From contig CAYSFO010000039.1 in the NCBI GenBank assembly GCA_964430695.1, forward strand, positions 1-13,601: a stretch of 13,601 nt of DNA. The letters are read 5' to 3'. Of this stretch, positions 1-7,131 are shown in pieces. The stretch's first letter is position 1, and the number at the start of each line of letters is the position of its first letter. This stretch comes from MGBC108787 sp964430695 (GTDB lineage Bacteria; Bacillota_I; Bacilli_A; RF39; UBA660). The notes under the pieces were generated by a model. The model was not told the DNA's origin. It worked only from the letters and a program-made list of their open reading frames with translations, and made no database searches. The translations under genes were made by a program, and so were the position numbers.

Positions 1-275
1 AAAGAATTATTATAACTAATTTCTTTTTCATAGTTAACACGATTAGTTTCAACAATTTCAATTAAATGTTTTAACAAAGAATAATCAACTTCATCAATAC
101 AATCGTTTTTTAATAGTCCATCAACAAATTTTAACATGTAAGTATAAGTATATTCTGGAAATGCTAGATTGATAAAAACATCCTCTATTTTTGCTAAATA
201 CCCAATTGTCCATCGATTTGCATTTAATAATTTCTTTTGAGCATCATTGAGTGTATCTATAACTTCTTCTTTCAA
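1..275 (-). CDS. Hypothetical protein, 3' end outside window, TTG start
   Basis: I do not recognise this protein. The reading frame is open for 91 codons from a TTG at 273-275 to the left edge, so the C-terminus is missing. The TTG is chosen because a strong GGAGG ribosome site lies 7 nt upstream (283-287) and no ATG or GTG is better placed. The visible part begins MKEEVIDTLNDAQKK and looks helical, soluble and fairly acidic, with no signal peptide or membrane segment. It follows serS on the same strand after about 100 nt with no convincing terminator between, so it may be co-transcribed with serS. No function can be assigned. Confidence 0.7.
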   Translation of the reverse strand, partial: MKEEVIDTLNDAQKKLLNANRWTIGYLAKIEDVFINLAFPEYTYTYMLKFVDGLLKNDCIDEVDYSLLKHLIEIVETNRVNYEKEISYNNS

Positions 276-378
276 GTACTTTCCTCCTTCAAATACATTT
301 ATCAAACATCGCTATAATATATTTTTTAGAATTGTGCATTGGAATAATGCCATCTATATTTTTCTTCTTATTCTACCT

Positions 379-1665
379 CTATTTATTTGGAAGTAATTTT
401 TCTTGTCCACCCATATAAGGTCTTAAACTGTCTGGAATGTTTATACTTCCGTATTCTTGATAATTATTTTCGATTACTGCAATTAATCCTCTTGGGCTTG
501 CGACAACAGTATTATTTAAAGTATGTAAGTAATATGCCCCATTTTCACCTTTAGCACGAATACCTAATCTTCTGGCTTGAGCATCTGTTAAATTTGAACA
601 AGAACCAACTTCAAAGTATTTTTGTTGTCTTGGACTCCAAGCCTCGATATCACAAGAACGATATTTTAAATCAGCTAAATCTCCTGAACAACAAACAAGT
701 TTTCTTACTGGTATGTCTAAACTTCTAAAAAGTTCCACAGAGTAATTCCACATTTTCTCATACCATGCTTCACTTTCTTCAGGTTTACAAATAACAACCA
801 TTTCTTGTTTTTCAAATTGGTGAATTCTGTATACTCCACGTTCTTCTATTCCATGTGCTCCTACTTCTTTTCGAAAACATGGAGAATAAGAAGTCATTGT
901 AATTGGTAAATCACTCTCTTTTAAGATTTGGTCCTTAAATTTTGCAATCATACTGTGTTCACTTGTACCAATTAAATACAAATCTTCTCCTTCAATTTTA
1001 TACATCATATTTTCTTTTTCTTCAAAAGACATAACGCCATTTACAGCATCTCCATGAATCATAAACGGTGGAATGCAGTAAGTAAATCCTTTATCAATCA
1101 TAAAATCTCTTGCATATGCAAGTACAGCAGAATGAAGTCTTGCTATATCCCCCATTAAATAATAAAAACCATTTCCACTCACACGACCTGCTGCTTCTTT
1201 ATCAAGACCATTAAAACGAGCCATAATATCAGAATGATACGGAATTTCAAAATCAGGAACCATTGCTTCTCCAAAACAAGCTTCTTCTACATTCTTAGAA
1301 TCATCTTCTCCAATTGGAACATCTTCTGCAATTATATTTGGAATCAACATCATATTCGTTTTTATTTTATTTTGTAATTTTTCCTCTTGACTTTCCAAAA
1401 CATCTATTTCTTCTTTCATTTCACTTACTTTAGCTTTTATTTCACTCGCTTCATCCACTTTTTTCTCGCGCATCAAAAGACCAATTTTATCGCTCATCTT
1501 ATTTCTTTCACTTTTTAAAGTATCTGCTTTTGTTTTAATCTCACGATATTTTATATCATCATTATATACTTCATCTACTAAAGGAAGTTTTTTTTCTTGA
1601 AACTTCTTCTTTATATTTTCTTTAACAACTTCTCTATTTTCTCTAATTAATTTAATATCTATCAT
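379..1665 (-). CDS. serS: Seryl-tRNA synthetase
   Basis: This enzyme charges tRNA-Ser with serine in the cytoplasm. The 428-residue length is normal for class II SerRS. Residues about 22-105 are the charged heptad-like coiled-coil arm that grips the long variable arm of tRNA-Ser. The TSEH serine-pocket motif is near residue 234, motif 2 (CFRKEVGAHGIEERG...HQFEK) at about 263-286, and motif 3 (NNTVVASPRGLIAVIENN) at about 384-403. Motif 3 lacks the usual bacterial form (LNGSGLAVGRTL..ILENYQ) and resembles the SerRS type I recall from many Clostridia, with some likeness to archaeal enzymes. The start is set at ATG 1663-1665, giving MIDIKLIREN, because AGGAG lies 6 nt upstream. An ATG six codons earlier would place that ribosome site inside the gene. 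It has its own promoter; I see no T-box in its leader of about 90 nt. Confidence 0.96.
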   Translation of the reverse strand: MIDIKLIRENREVVKENIKKKFQEKKLPLVDEVYNDDIKYREIKTKADTLKSERNKMSDKIGLLMREKKVDEASEIKAKVSEMKEEIDVLESQEEKLQNKIKTNMMLIPNIIAEDVPIGEDDSKNVEEACFGEAMVPDFEIPYHSDIMARFNGLDKEAAGRVSGNGFYYLMGDIARLHSAVLAYARDFMIDKGFTYCIPPFMIHGDAVNGVMSFEEKENMMYKIEGEDLYLIGTSEHSMIAKFKDQILKESDLPITMTSYSPCFRKEVGAHGIEERGVYRIHQFEKQEMVVICKPEESEAWYEKMWNYSVELFRSLDIPVRKLVCCSGDLADLKYRSCDIEAWSPRQQKYFEVGSCSNLTDAQARRLGIRAKGENGAYYLHTLNNTVVASPRGLIAVIENNYQEYGSINIPDSLRPYMGGQEKLLPNK

Positions 1666-1763
1666 TTCTGTCTCCTTTTTCATGTATCTTTAAAATTTAT
1701 ATTTTTTATAAATATACTTACTAGGATTTAAAATTTCACATGAACATCCATATAATTGTATTA

Positions 1764-1792
1764 AGTATAGCACATATTTCTATTTTTTTAAA
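1764..1792 (-). promoter_or_regulatory. Promoter for serS
   Basis: Reading the minus strand, a -35 TTTAAA (1787-1792) and a -10 TATACT (1764-1769) are separated by 17 nt. The start would be near 1757, giving a leader of about 90 nt before serS. That leader is AT-rich with a weak hairpin (ATTTATA...TATAAAT) and no T-box, so it does not look like an aminoacylation sensor. The -10 is good and the -35 is weak. Confidence 0.55.
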
Positions 1793-1858
1793 TCTGCTTT
1801 TTAGCATAACAATTTCTTATAAGAAAAAAATTAAATTTATTTTGTTAAAAACATATGT

Positions 1859-1882
1859 AAAAAAACTCGCAACTTGCGAATT
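1859..1882 (-). terminator. Rho-independent terminator after the small-gene pair
   Basis: On the minus strand a 7-bp stem (1876-1882 with 1864-1870; core TCGC/GCGA plus A-T and one G-T pair) with a 5-nt loop is followed by a run of T at 1865-1859. It begins 3 nt after the TGA stop of the 101-codon gene, so it ends that transcript and separates it from serS. Confidence 0.8.
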
Positions 1883-1885
1883 TAT

Positions 1886-2191
1886 TCATCTATTCATTTG
1901 AGATAATTCAATAGAATCATTATAAGATAATCGTCTAAAATCTCCTTTTAAATATTCATATTTAGCATTTTTATGGACATTTTCAGTTATTAAATGCCTT
2001 AGATTCTCTAAATTTATTGTTGAAGAATTTTCATCTTCAAACATCTTGTAATCTTCTATTTCAGAATCATCATTCATAGCTAAATAACAAAAAGTACTAA
2101 TATATGGATAAGATTTTATTTGTTTATAAATATGAACGCTTAAAGAACGTTTAATTGTTTCATAAAATGTAATAGCACCCTCTACACTCAT
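1886..2191 (-). CDS. Hypothetical protein, 101 aa, overlaps the preceding gene
   Basis: I do not recognise this protein. It starts MSVEGAITFYETIKRS and looks helical and soluble, with an acidic stretch (DDSEIEDYKMFEDE) near residues 41-54 and no membrane segment. The ATG at 2189-2191 overlaps the TGA of the upstream gene (ATGA, 2188-2191), which suggests translational coupling, and there is no ribosome site of its own. A TTG six codons upstream is possible but also lacks a ribosome site. The same frame stays open upstream to about 2237. It could therefore be the C-terminal part of one gene broken by a one-base deletion in an A run at 2235-2237 (see findings). A terminator follows at once. Confidence 0.6.
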   Translation of the reverse strand: MSVEGAITFYETIKRSLSVHIYKQIKSYPYISTFCYLAMNDDSEIEDYKMFEDENSSTINLENLRHLITENVHKNAKYEYLKGDFRRLSYNDSIELSQMNR

Positions 2192-2580
2192 TGTATTAAT
2201 TTCGTGCAAAATGGTAGAAAGAATTGTATTAATCTTTCAAAATGCAAAGTATAATCTTCTCGTCCTTCTTCCATCAAATTAAGAGAAGTCACTGTATTTA
2301 AAATTCCAATAACAGACTTTATATAAAGTCGCTGCAAAGCTAATTCTCCATACGAATAGCCATAAGTAGTAAATACTTTCTCTAAAATGGCAAGCCATTC
2401 TAAATTGATTTTTTGTGAACTCTGAGGTAAAAACTGCAACTCGTTAGGAACTAAATAACTTAAATCGCTTACTTGTGTTTCAATCTGATTTATATCTATC
2501 TTTCTTGTGTCTATACCTAACAAATTATAATACATTAAAATGGAAGGATACGATAATTGATAATACCGTTTTGTTGCCAT
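2188..2580 (-). CDS. Hypothetical protein, 130 aa
   Basis: I do not recognise this protein. The start is ATG 2578-2580 (MATKRYYQLSYPS), with AGAGGAG 6 nt upstream. A TTG six codons earlier is rejected because it would place the ribosome site inside the gene. The product is rich in Tyr and Leu and probably all-helical, with no signal peptide. Its last residues (LIQFFLPFCTKLIQ) are unusually hydrophobic for a soluble protein, which fits either a natural end or translation past a frameshift. It follows thrS on the same strand with 55 nt between, has its own candidate promoter, and is coupled by ATGA to the next gene. Confidence 0.6.
   Translation of the reverse strand: MATKRYYQLSYPSILMYYNLLGIDTRKIDINQIETQVSDLSYLVPNELQFLPQSSQKINLEWLAILEKVFTTYGYSYGELALQRLYIKSVIGILNTVTSLNLMEEGREDYTLHFERLIQFFLPFCTKLIQ
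2190..2233 (-). repeat. Short direct repeat at the small-gene junction
   Basis: The 11-mer ATTAATACAAT (minus strand) occurs at 2223-2233 and 2190-2200, 33 bp apart, across the join of the 130- and 101-codon genes. The second copy supplies the ATG of the latter. It could reflect a small local duplication or be chance in AT-rich DNA. Confidence 0.4.
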
Positions 2581-2606
2581 GCCAAACTCCTCTTTCAATA
2601 TATATT

Positions 2607-2635
2607 AAAATACGCAATAACTAAATCAAAGTCAA
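2607..2635 (-). promoter_or_regulatory. Candidate promoter for the small-gene pair
   Basis: On the minus strand, TTGACT (2630-2635) lies directly beside the thrS stop codon and is followed after 17 nt by TATTTT (2607-2612). The -35 matches consensus at five of six positions; the -10 is poorer. I see no thrS terminator here, so the pair may be read both from this promoter and from the thrS transcript. Confidence 0.5.
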
Positions 2636-4390
2636 CTATTTTTTATTTGCAATAGTATCTTTTAAAATACTTACAAATTCATCCTTAGAAACAGTAGTTG
2701 TTTCTTCACTTCCATATCTACGATAAGAAATCGTTTTTTCATCTACTTCTTTTTGACCTAGCACAAGAGTAAATGGTATTTTTCGAATTACACTTTCTCT
2801 CATACGATAACCAACTTTTTCTTCTCTTTTATCTAATTCCACACGAATGTCTTCCTCTTTTAATAAGTTGTATATTTCTTCCGCATAAGATAAATGATAT
2901 TCATTATTAACAGGAAGAATATTGATTTGTACTGGAGCAAGCCATGTTGGAAGTGCTCCTTTCGTTTCTTCTAAATAATAAGCAATAAAACGATCAATAC
3001 TTCCAAATACAGCACGGTGTAAAACCACTGGTGTTTTTTTAGAGCCATCCGAATCCACATAAGTTAAATTAAACTTCATTGGTAAACAGAAATCTAATTG
3101 ACAAGTAGATAAAGTGTATTCATTACCAACGGCTGGTTTTACTTGTACATCTAATTTTGGTCCATAAAAAGCTGCTTCTCCAATTTTTTCTACATAAGAT
3201 ATTCCTATCGTATCCAAAACTTTTCTTAGTGTATTCTCGGCTTTATTCCACATCTCATCATCTGGATAATATTTTACTTTGTCTTCTGGATCTCTCAAAG
3301 ACAATTCAAAATGATATTCTGTAATATTTAATTCTTTATAAACCTCTCAAATCAACTGCACAACAGAAGAAAATTCACTTTCAATTTGTTCTTGTGTGAC
3401 AAACAAATGCGCATCGTTTTGGCAAAATGTTCGAACTCTTTCAATTCCTTTTAAAGCTCCACTTGCTTCAAATCGACAATCACGAGCAATTTCTCCAATA
3501 CGAATCGGTAGGTCACGATAAGAATGAATATCATTGGCATAAATCATCATATGATGTGGACAATTCATAGGTCGAAGCACAAATTCTTCTCCCTCTACCT
3601 CCATTTTAGGAAACATACTCTCTTGATAATGATCCCAATGGCCACTCGTTTTATAAAGTTCTACATTTCCTAGTGGTGGTGTTAAAACATGTTGGTATCC
3701 TAGTTTTCTTTCTTTTCCTTTAATGTAATTTTCCAAAGTCTCCCAAACAATGTATCCATTTGGTAAATACATAGGAAGCCCTTTTCCTACTAAATCATTT
3801 GTTGTAAAAATGCCTAATTCTTTCCCTAGTTTTCTATGATCACGCATCTTTGCTTCTTCTAATTCCTGTAAGTAGGCATTTAATTCCTCTTCGGTTGGAA
3901 AACAAACGCCATAAATTCGTTGTAAAACTTTATTATTGACATCCCCTTTCCAATAAGCACCACTAAATTTAAGTAATTTAAAATACTTACATTCTTTTAC
4001 GGTTTCCACATGAGGTCCACGACAAAGGTCTGTAAAATCACCTTGGGTATAAGTAGAAATAGTTACTTCGTTTTCATCCATTCTGGAAATCAAATCCATT
4101 TTATAAGGATCATCTTTAAATTGTTTAAGTGCTTCACTCTTACTAATTTCATTTCTGACAATTCTTTTTCCATCTTTTGCAATTTTCTTCATTTCTTTTG
4201 AAATTGCTTCAATATCTTCATCCGTAATTACTTTGTCACCTAAATCAACATCATAATAAAATCCTGTTTCTACGACTGGCCCTACCCAAAACTTTGCCTC
4301 TGGCCATAAATGCTTAATTGCTTGTGCCATCATATGTGCACAACTATGATTTAACTTATTTAATTTTTCATCTTCTTTAAAATTTATCAT
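2636..4390 (-). pseudogene. thrS: Threonyl-tRNA synthetase, interrupted by an in-frame TGA at codon 348
   Basis: This is class II ThrRS, which charges tRNA-Thr with threonine. The frame runs 584 codons from ATG 4388-4390 (AGAGGAG 8 nt upstream) to TAG 2636-2638, except for TGA at 3347-3349. Editing domain: HSCAH (H15, H19) and CRGPH (C123, H127). Catalytic domain: MNCPHH with zinc ligand C277, H328 in NDAHLF, and motif 2 near 301-323. After the stop come the third zinc ligand H458 in motif 3 (VLHRAVFG, 454-461) and the anticodon-binding domain (about 482-584). The N-terminal TGS domain of the E. coli enzyme is absent. The frame is unshifted and conserved on both sides (VVQLI, stop, EVYKELN), so this is one substitution, not an indel. 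Translation stopping there would give an inactive 347-residue protein. The second part has no ribosome site. It may be a recent mutation, a sequencing error or a readthrough site. It is the second gene of the T-box operon. Confidence 0.9.
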
Positions 4391-4419
4391 CTTTTTATCT
4401 CCTCTTCTCTATTTTCTAA

Positions 4420-4869
4420 TTATTCTACAATATTATTTTCAAGTTCAACAAATCCTACCTTTTTGGAATCATATCTTCCATAACGGAAACTATCTTTTTT
4501 ATTTGCCCTCCTAATTTGTTCCAAATTAGAAAAAGCATCATTTCTTTTTACGATTTCTGGAAAATAGATTAAAAACCAAAAAGTTTTTTTATTTTTGATC
4601 AAAGACCAATCCTCCAGTACATCTCGCAGATTCCCATTTCGGATGGTAACTACGTCAGCAAAAGCTAACATTCTATCCACTACATCCCAATCACACTTAA
4701 AATTAATTTTATAAGGAAAATGATATACAATTGTAGCAAATTTCTTTGAATGTTCTAATAACCAACGGAAATAATCAATATGATCTTTCATTCCTTTCAT
4801 AATAGGAACTTTTTCAATTTCTCCATCAGGATACAAAAGTACAATTGCCTGACTTCTTAAATCTTCCAT
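4420..4869 (-). CDS. Hypothetical protein, 149 aa, first gene of the thrS T-box operon
   Basis: I do not recognise this protein. It begins MEDLRSQAIVLLYPDGEIEK and appears to be a small alpha/beta soluble protein rich in aromatics (HIDYFRWLLEH, TFWFLIYFPEI) with a basic stretch near the C-terminus (RRANKKDSFRYGRYDSKK). The start is ATG 4867-4869, with a perfect AAGGAGG 5 nt upstream. A start 11 codons earlier would lie inside the T-box terminator hairpin and is rejected. It is the first gene after the threonine T-box and is followed by thrS after 29 nt, so its expression should rise when charged tRNA-Thr is scarce. That context suggests a role tied to threonine supply or translation, but this is inference from position only. 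Confidence 0.75.
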   Translation of the reverse strand: MEDLRSQAIVLLYPDGEIEKVPIMKGMKDHIDYFRWLLEHSKKFATIVYHFPYKINFKCDWDVVDRMLAFADVVTIRNGNLRDVLEDWSLIKNKKTFWFLIYFPEIVKRNDAFSNLEQIRRANKKDSFRYGRYDSKKVGFVELENNIVE

Positions 4870-4887
4870 ATCTACCTCCTTAAAATG

Positions 4888-4925
4888 AAAAACGCAAGTC
4901 AATGCCTAAGGAGCAAAGACTTGCG
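4888..4925 (-). terminator. T-box terminator hairpin
   Basis: An 8-bp perfect stem, CGCAAGTC (4918-4925) with GACTTGCG (4893-4900), is followed by five T (4888-4892). It shares bases with the antiterminator, so it forms when tRNA-Thr is charged. It is also the only terminator I see downstream of the three Spo0A-like genes. Confidence 0.9.
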
Positions 4926-5086
4926 GTACCATCCTTTATTTTACTTAATTTAGATAACGGCTTCTCACCGGGGAATATTAATCCCTCTAGAAAGTAGTAA
5001 CTTTATTCATTATTTATTCATTTTCACCAACCATGAACTCTCTTTAAAATAAGAAAATAAAATCTCGTCTTTCATCATCAATTTCT
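4888..5086 (-). promoter_or_regulatory. T-box riboswitch, threonine type
   Basis: This 5' leader senses uncharged tRNA-Thr and controls the 149-residue gene and thrS. On the minus strand, Stem I shows the AGAGAG...GGTTGGTG apical features (about 5044-5022). A basal helix GAAAG (5069-5073) pairs with CTTTC (4990-4994), enclosing a loop that carries the specifier ACT (4996-4998) followed by A, that is, threonine. GGGA/TCCC forms a Stem III-like hairpin. The T-box sequence GGATGGTACCGC spans 4924-4935. The antiterminator forms between AAGGA (4932-4936) and TCCTT (4908-4912), with TGGT in the bulge to pair with the tRNA acceptor end. It excludes the terminator hairpin downstream. Confidence 0.93.
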
Positions 5087-5092
5087 AATAAA

Positions 5093-5121
5093 AGTCTAAC
5101 ACTTTAATATATGTATGTCAA
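5093..5121 (-). promoter_or_regulatory. Promoter of the thrS T-box operon
   Basis: On the minus strand a consensus -35 TTGACA (5116-5121), a 17-nt spacer ending in TGT, and a -10 TAGACT (5093-5098) form a strong extended -10 promoter. It begins 6 nt after the stop codon of the last Spo0A-like gene and sets the T-box leader start near 5086. Confidence 0.8.
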
Positions 5122-5127
5122 ATCGAC

Positions 5128-6087
5128 TTATATAGACTTTCCATTTTTTAAACTTCTTACAAAGTCTTGTTCTTTTAAATAATTTCCAACTTGTATAATA
5201 TATTGTAAAACTGCCCTATGGCATTCTCTATCTCCAAAAATTTCCCTATAAACTTGAGAATCAATATTTCCTAACTTATAAGCCTTTTCTATAGTAAAAG
5301 CTAAAGCTGTCATCTTTGGTGGAAACCATTCATAATCATGTATATCCCATTTATCACGGAATTCATGGCTATTATATACATCTTTCGTTGATAATGATTC
5401 TAAATTATTATTAATATAATAAAGAAGTAAATCAACCAAAATTTGTTGCGATTTTGATGCCGGTCCACGAAAATGACCTAATTTTTCATATAAAAAACGT
5501 TCAATCTTTTTTCGCATTTCTGCATTTACAAGTATAGATAAAGCATCATCTTCTGGTTTTAAGTGAGATAAAAAGTATTCTTGTTGTTCTGGTGTAAAAG
5601 ATAAATCAATAGCTTCATAATAATGGGCTTTGATATAATTCACTAAATTGAAAAGAAAATTAGCATTAGATGGTATAACATCTTCGGTAATAGCAAAAAT
5701 GTCATTTCTACATTTTAGTGGAATATTTAAAAAATCTTTATTCAAAAGTGTTCTTATAGAACGCTCCATTTGTTTTTGATCTTTTGCATGTTGTTTTCCA
5801 ATAATAGGATATAACTCTTTTGTTACATTTACCATATAGTGATTTTTTTGTTGACATAAATATAATAAACAATCTTCAACATATATCTTTTTTGGTATTT
5901 TAAATGGAAAGTAGCAAAGCAAATAGATTATGTAATCTTCTAAACTTTGATTTTCTTTAGGAAATATACTATTTGGATACTTCTCAAGTATCTTATCTCT
6001 TTGTAACCAAAAAGATGCATTTCTTGCTAAATCAGAATCCGCAAGATATGCAGAAACCGTATTTTTTTCTTTTTCAAAATTTGTCAT
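5128..6087 (-). CDS. Tandem Spo0A C-terminal-like domain protein, copy 1
   Basis: This is probably a DNA-binding protein of unknown role and the most diverged of three paralogs. It has 319 residues from the second ATG (6085-6087), placed 5 nt after GGGGGA; the first of the two ATGs is only 2 nt away, and the paralogs align with the second. The first half has TKELYPIIGK followed by KQMERSIRTLLNK, close to the Spo0A helix-turn-helix as I recall it (TKVLYPDIAKK...SRVERAIRHAI). The second half has FTIEKAYKLGNIDSQ...IFGD and a helical end QYIIQVGNYLKEQ, matching IEVAWSRGNIDS...LFG and the final helix of Spo0A. No receiver domain, signal peptide or membrane segment is seen. It is the last gene of the three-gene operon, 40 nt after copy 2. 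Confidence 0.85.
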   Translation of the reverse strand: MTNFEKEKNTVSAYLADSDLARNASFWLQRDKILEKYPNSIFPKENQSLEDYIIYLLCYFPFKIPKKIYVEDCLLYLCQQKNHYMVNVTKELYPIIGKQHAKDQKQMERSIRTLLNKDFLNIPLKCRNDIFAITEDVIPSNANFLFNLVNYIKAHYYEAIDLSFTPEQQEYFLSHLKPEDDALSILVNAEMRKKIERFLYEKLGHFRGPASKSQQILVDLLLYYINNNLESLSTKDVYNSHEFRDKWDIHDYEWFPPKMTALAFTIEKAYKLGNIDSQVYREIFGDRECHRAVLQYIIQVGNYLKEQDFVRSLKNGKSI

Positions 6088-6127
6088 CATAATCCCCCTT
6101 TAGTAGATTTTCAACATGATTTTATTA

Positions 6128-7093
6128 TTATGCTGATTTGCTTCTCTTTAAACTTCTAATAATTTCTTCTTCCCTTAAATAATCTGCTATCTTAGAAACA
6201 TATTGTTTTACTCCTATATGAGGTTCACAATCTCCAAAAATTTGTTGATAAACAGCAAAATCAATCTTTCCATATTTATAAGCGGTCTCTATAGTAAATC
6301 TTAAATTAATTATTTTTTGGTTAAAACGAGCATATTCAAATTCATCTTCTCCAAATTCCCATTTTTCACGAAATTCTTTACAAAAATATAAATCTTTTAC
6401 CGTATTTATATTAGATGTAGCAAAACAGATAATAGCATCTACTATCATTTGATGAGCAGGAGTAGTTTGGAAAGTGAAATGACCTAATTTATCATATAAA
6501 AAATGTTTCACTTCTTTTCGCATTTTTGCTTTTTCTATTATAGAAAAAATATCCTCCCCAGGTTTTGACTTCGCTATAATACATTCTTCTTGCTCTGGTG
6601 TAAAAGAAATCTCTTGCTCTCCATAATAATGTGATTTTATATATTCAACCATATCGCAAAGAAAATAGAAATTTGCTGGTATTACTTCCTCTGGAGCAGA
6701 CAAAATTTCAGTTTTTAAATGACTAGGTATATTAAAATATTCTGCAGTTATGAAATATCTTATAGAGCGCTCGATTTTAGCTGTATCTACTGCTTTTTTT
6801 TGACCTACAACCAAATATAGCTCATCAACACACTTTACATAATCATGATGTTCTTGTGCACATAAATATTCCAAACACTCTTTTATGTATCCATTTTCAG
6901 TCATTCTAGACGGAAAATAACTAAGTAAATCATCTATATATTCACTTAAACTTTGACCTTCTTTCGAAAATATACTATTAGGATACTCAGTGAGTATCCT
7001 ATCTTTTTGATTACAAAAAGATGCTTGGTTTGCTAATGCTGAATTCTCAGGATAGTTAAAAACAGTATTCTCTCCTTTTTCAATATTAATCAT
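6128..7093 (-). CDS. Tandem Spo0A C-terminal-like domain protein, copy 2
   Basis: This is a 321-residue paralog of its neighbours. Residues about 50-156 form the first Spo0A_C-like unit (DELYLVVGQ and TAKIERSIRYFI near 91-115, then VIPANFYFLCDMVEYI). Residues about 193-309 form the second (NLRFTIETAYKYGKIDFAVYQQIFGD, then VKQYVSKIADYLREE). These segments follow the order of the Spo0A DNA-binding domain: scaffold helix, recognition helix, GNID..LFG turn, final helix. The start is ATG 7091-7093 with GGGGGA 6 nt upstream. The C-terminal tail SLKRSKSA is basic. Parts of the DNA are nearly identical to copy 3, while the N-terminal 30 residues and residues 165-185 differ more from copy 3 than copy 1 does. 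Function is unknown; DNA binding is inferred. Confidence 0.87.
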   Translation of the reverse strand: MINIEKGENTVFNYPENSALANQASFCNQKDRILTEYPNSIFSKEGQSLSEYIDDLLSYFPSRMTENGYIKECLEYLCAQEHHDYVKCVDELYLVVGQKKAVDTAKIERSIRYFITAEYFNIPSHLKTEILSAPEEVIPANFYFLCDMVEYIKSHYYGEQEISFTPEQEECIIAKSKPGEDIFSIIEKAKMRKEVKHFLYDKLGHFTFQTTPAHQMIVDAIICFATSNINTVKDLYFCKEFREKWEFGEDEFEYARFNQKIINLRFTIETAYKYGKIDFAVYQQIFGDCEPHIGVKQYVSKIADYLREEEIIRSLKRSKSA

Positions 7094-7131
7094 AAAAATT
7101 CCCCCTTTAATAATTTTTTAGCAAATCTTAA

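Noticed and set aside
313..318. Plus-strand TATAAT as a promoter
   Set aside because: No acceptable -35 lies 16-18 nt upstream and no plus-strand gene follows.
336..350. Hairpin GCATT-N5-AATGC after serS as a terminator
   Set aside because: The stem is only 5 bp and no T tract follows on the minus strand.
1666..1757. T-box or other amino-acid sensor in the serS leader
   Set aside because: The leader is only about 90 nt and lacks the GGATGGTACCGC-type box and a terminator.
3347..3349. TGA reassigned to Trp or another amino acid in this genome
   Set aside because: Four other genes end in TGA at sensible places (two in ATGA overlaps, one directly before a terminator), and the Trp-rich 414-codon gene uses only TGG. 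A recoded AT-rich genome would show many in-frame TGA codons.
3347..3349. Selenocysteine at the thrS TGA
   Set aside because: ThrRS is not a known selenoprotein family, and I see no clear hairpin resembling a bacterial SECIS element just after the codon.
5116..5122. TGTCAAA as a Spo0A box at the thrS promoter (and the similar one at 8149-8155)
   Set aside because: A consensus -35 TTGACA read in reverse gives TGTCAA, so the match follows from the promoter and is not independent evidence.
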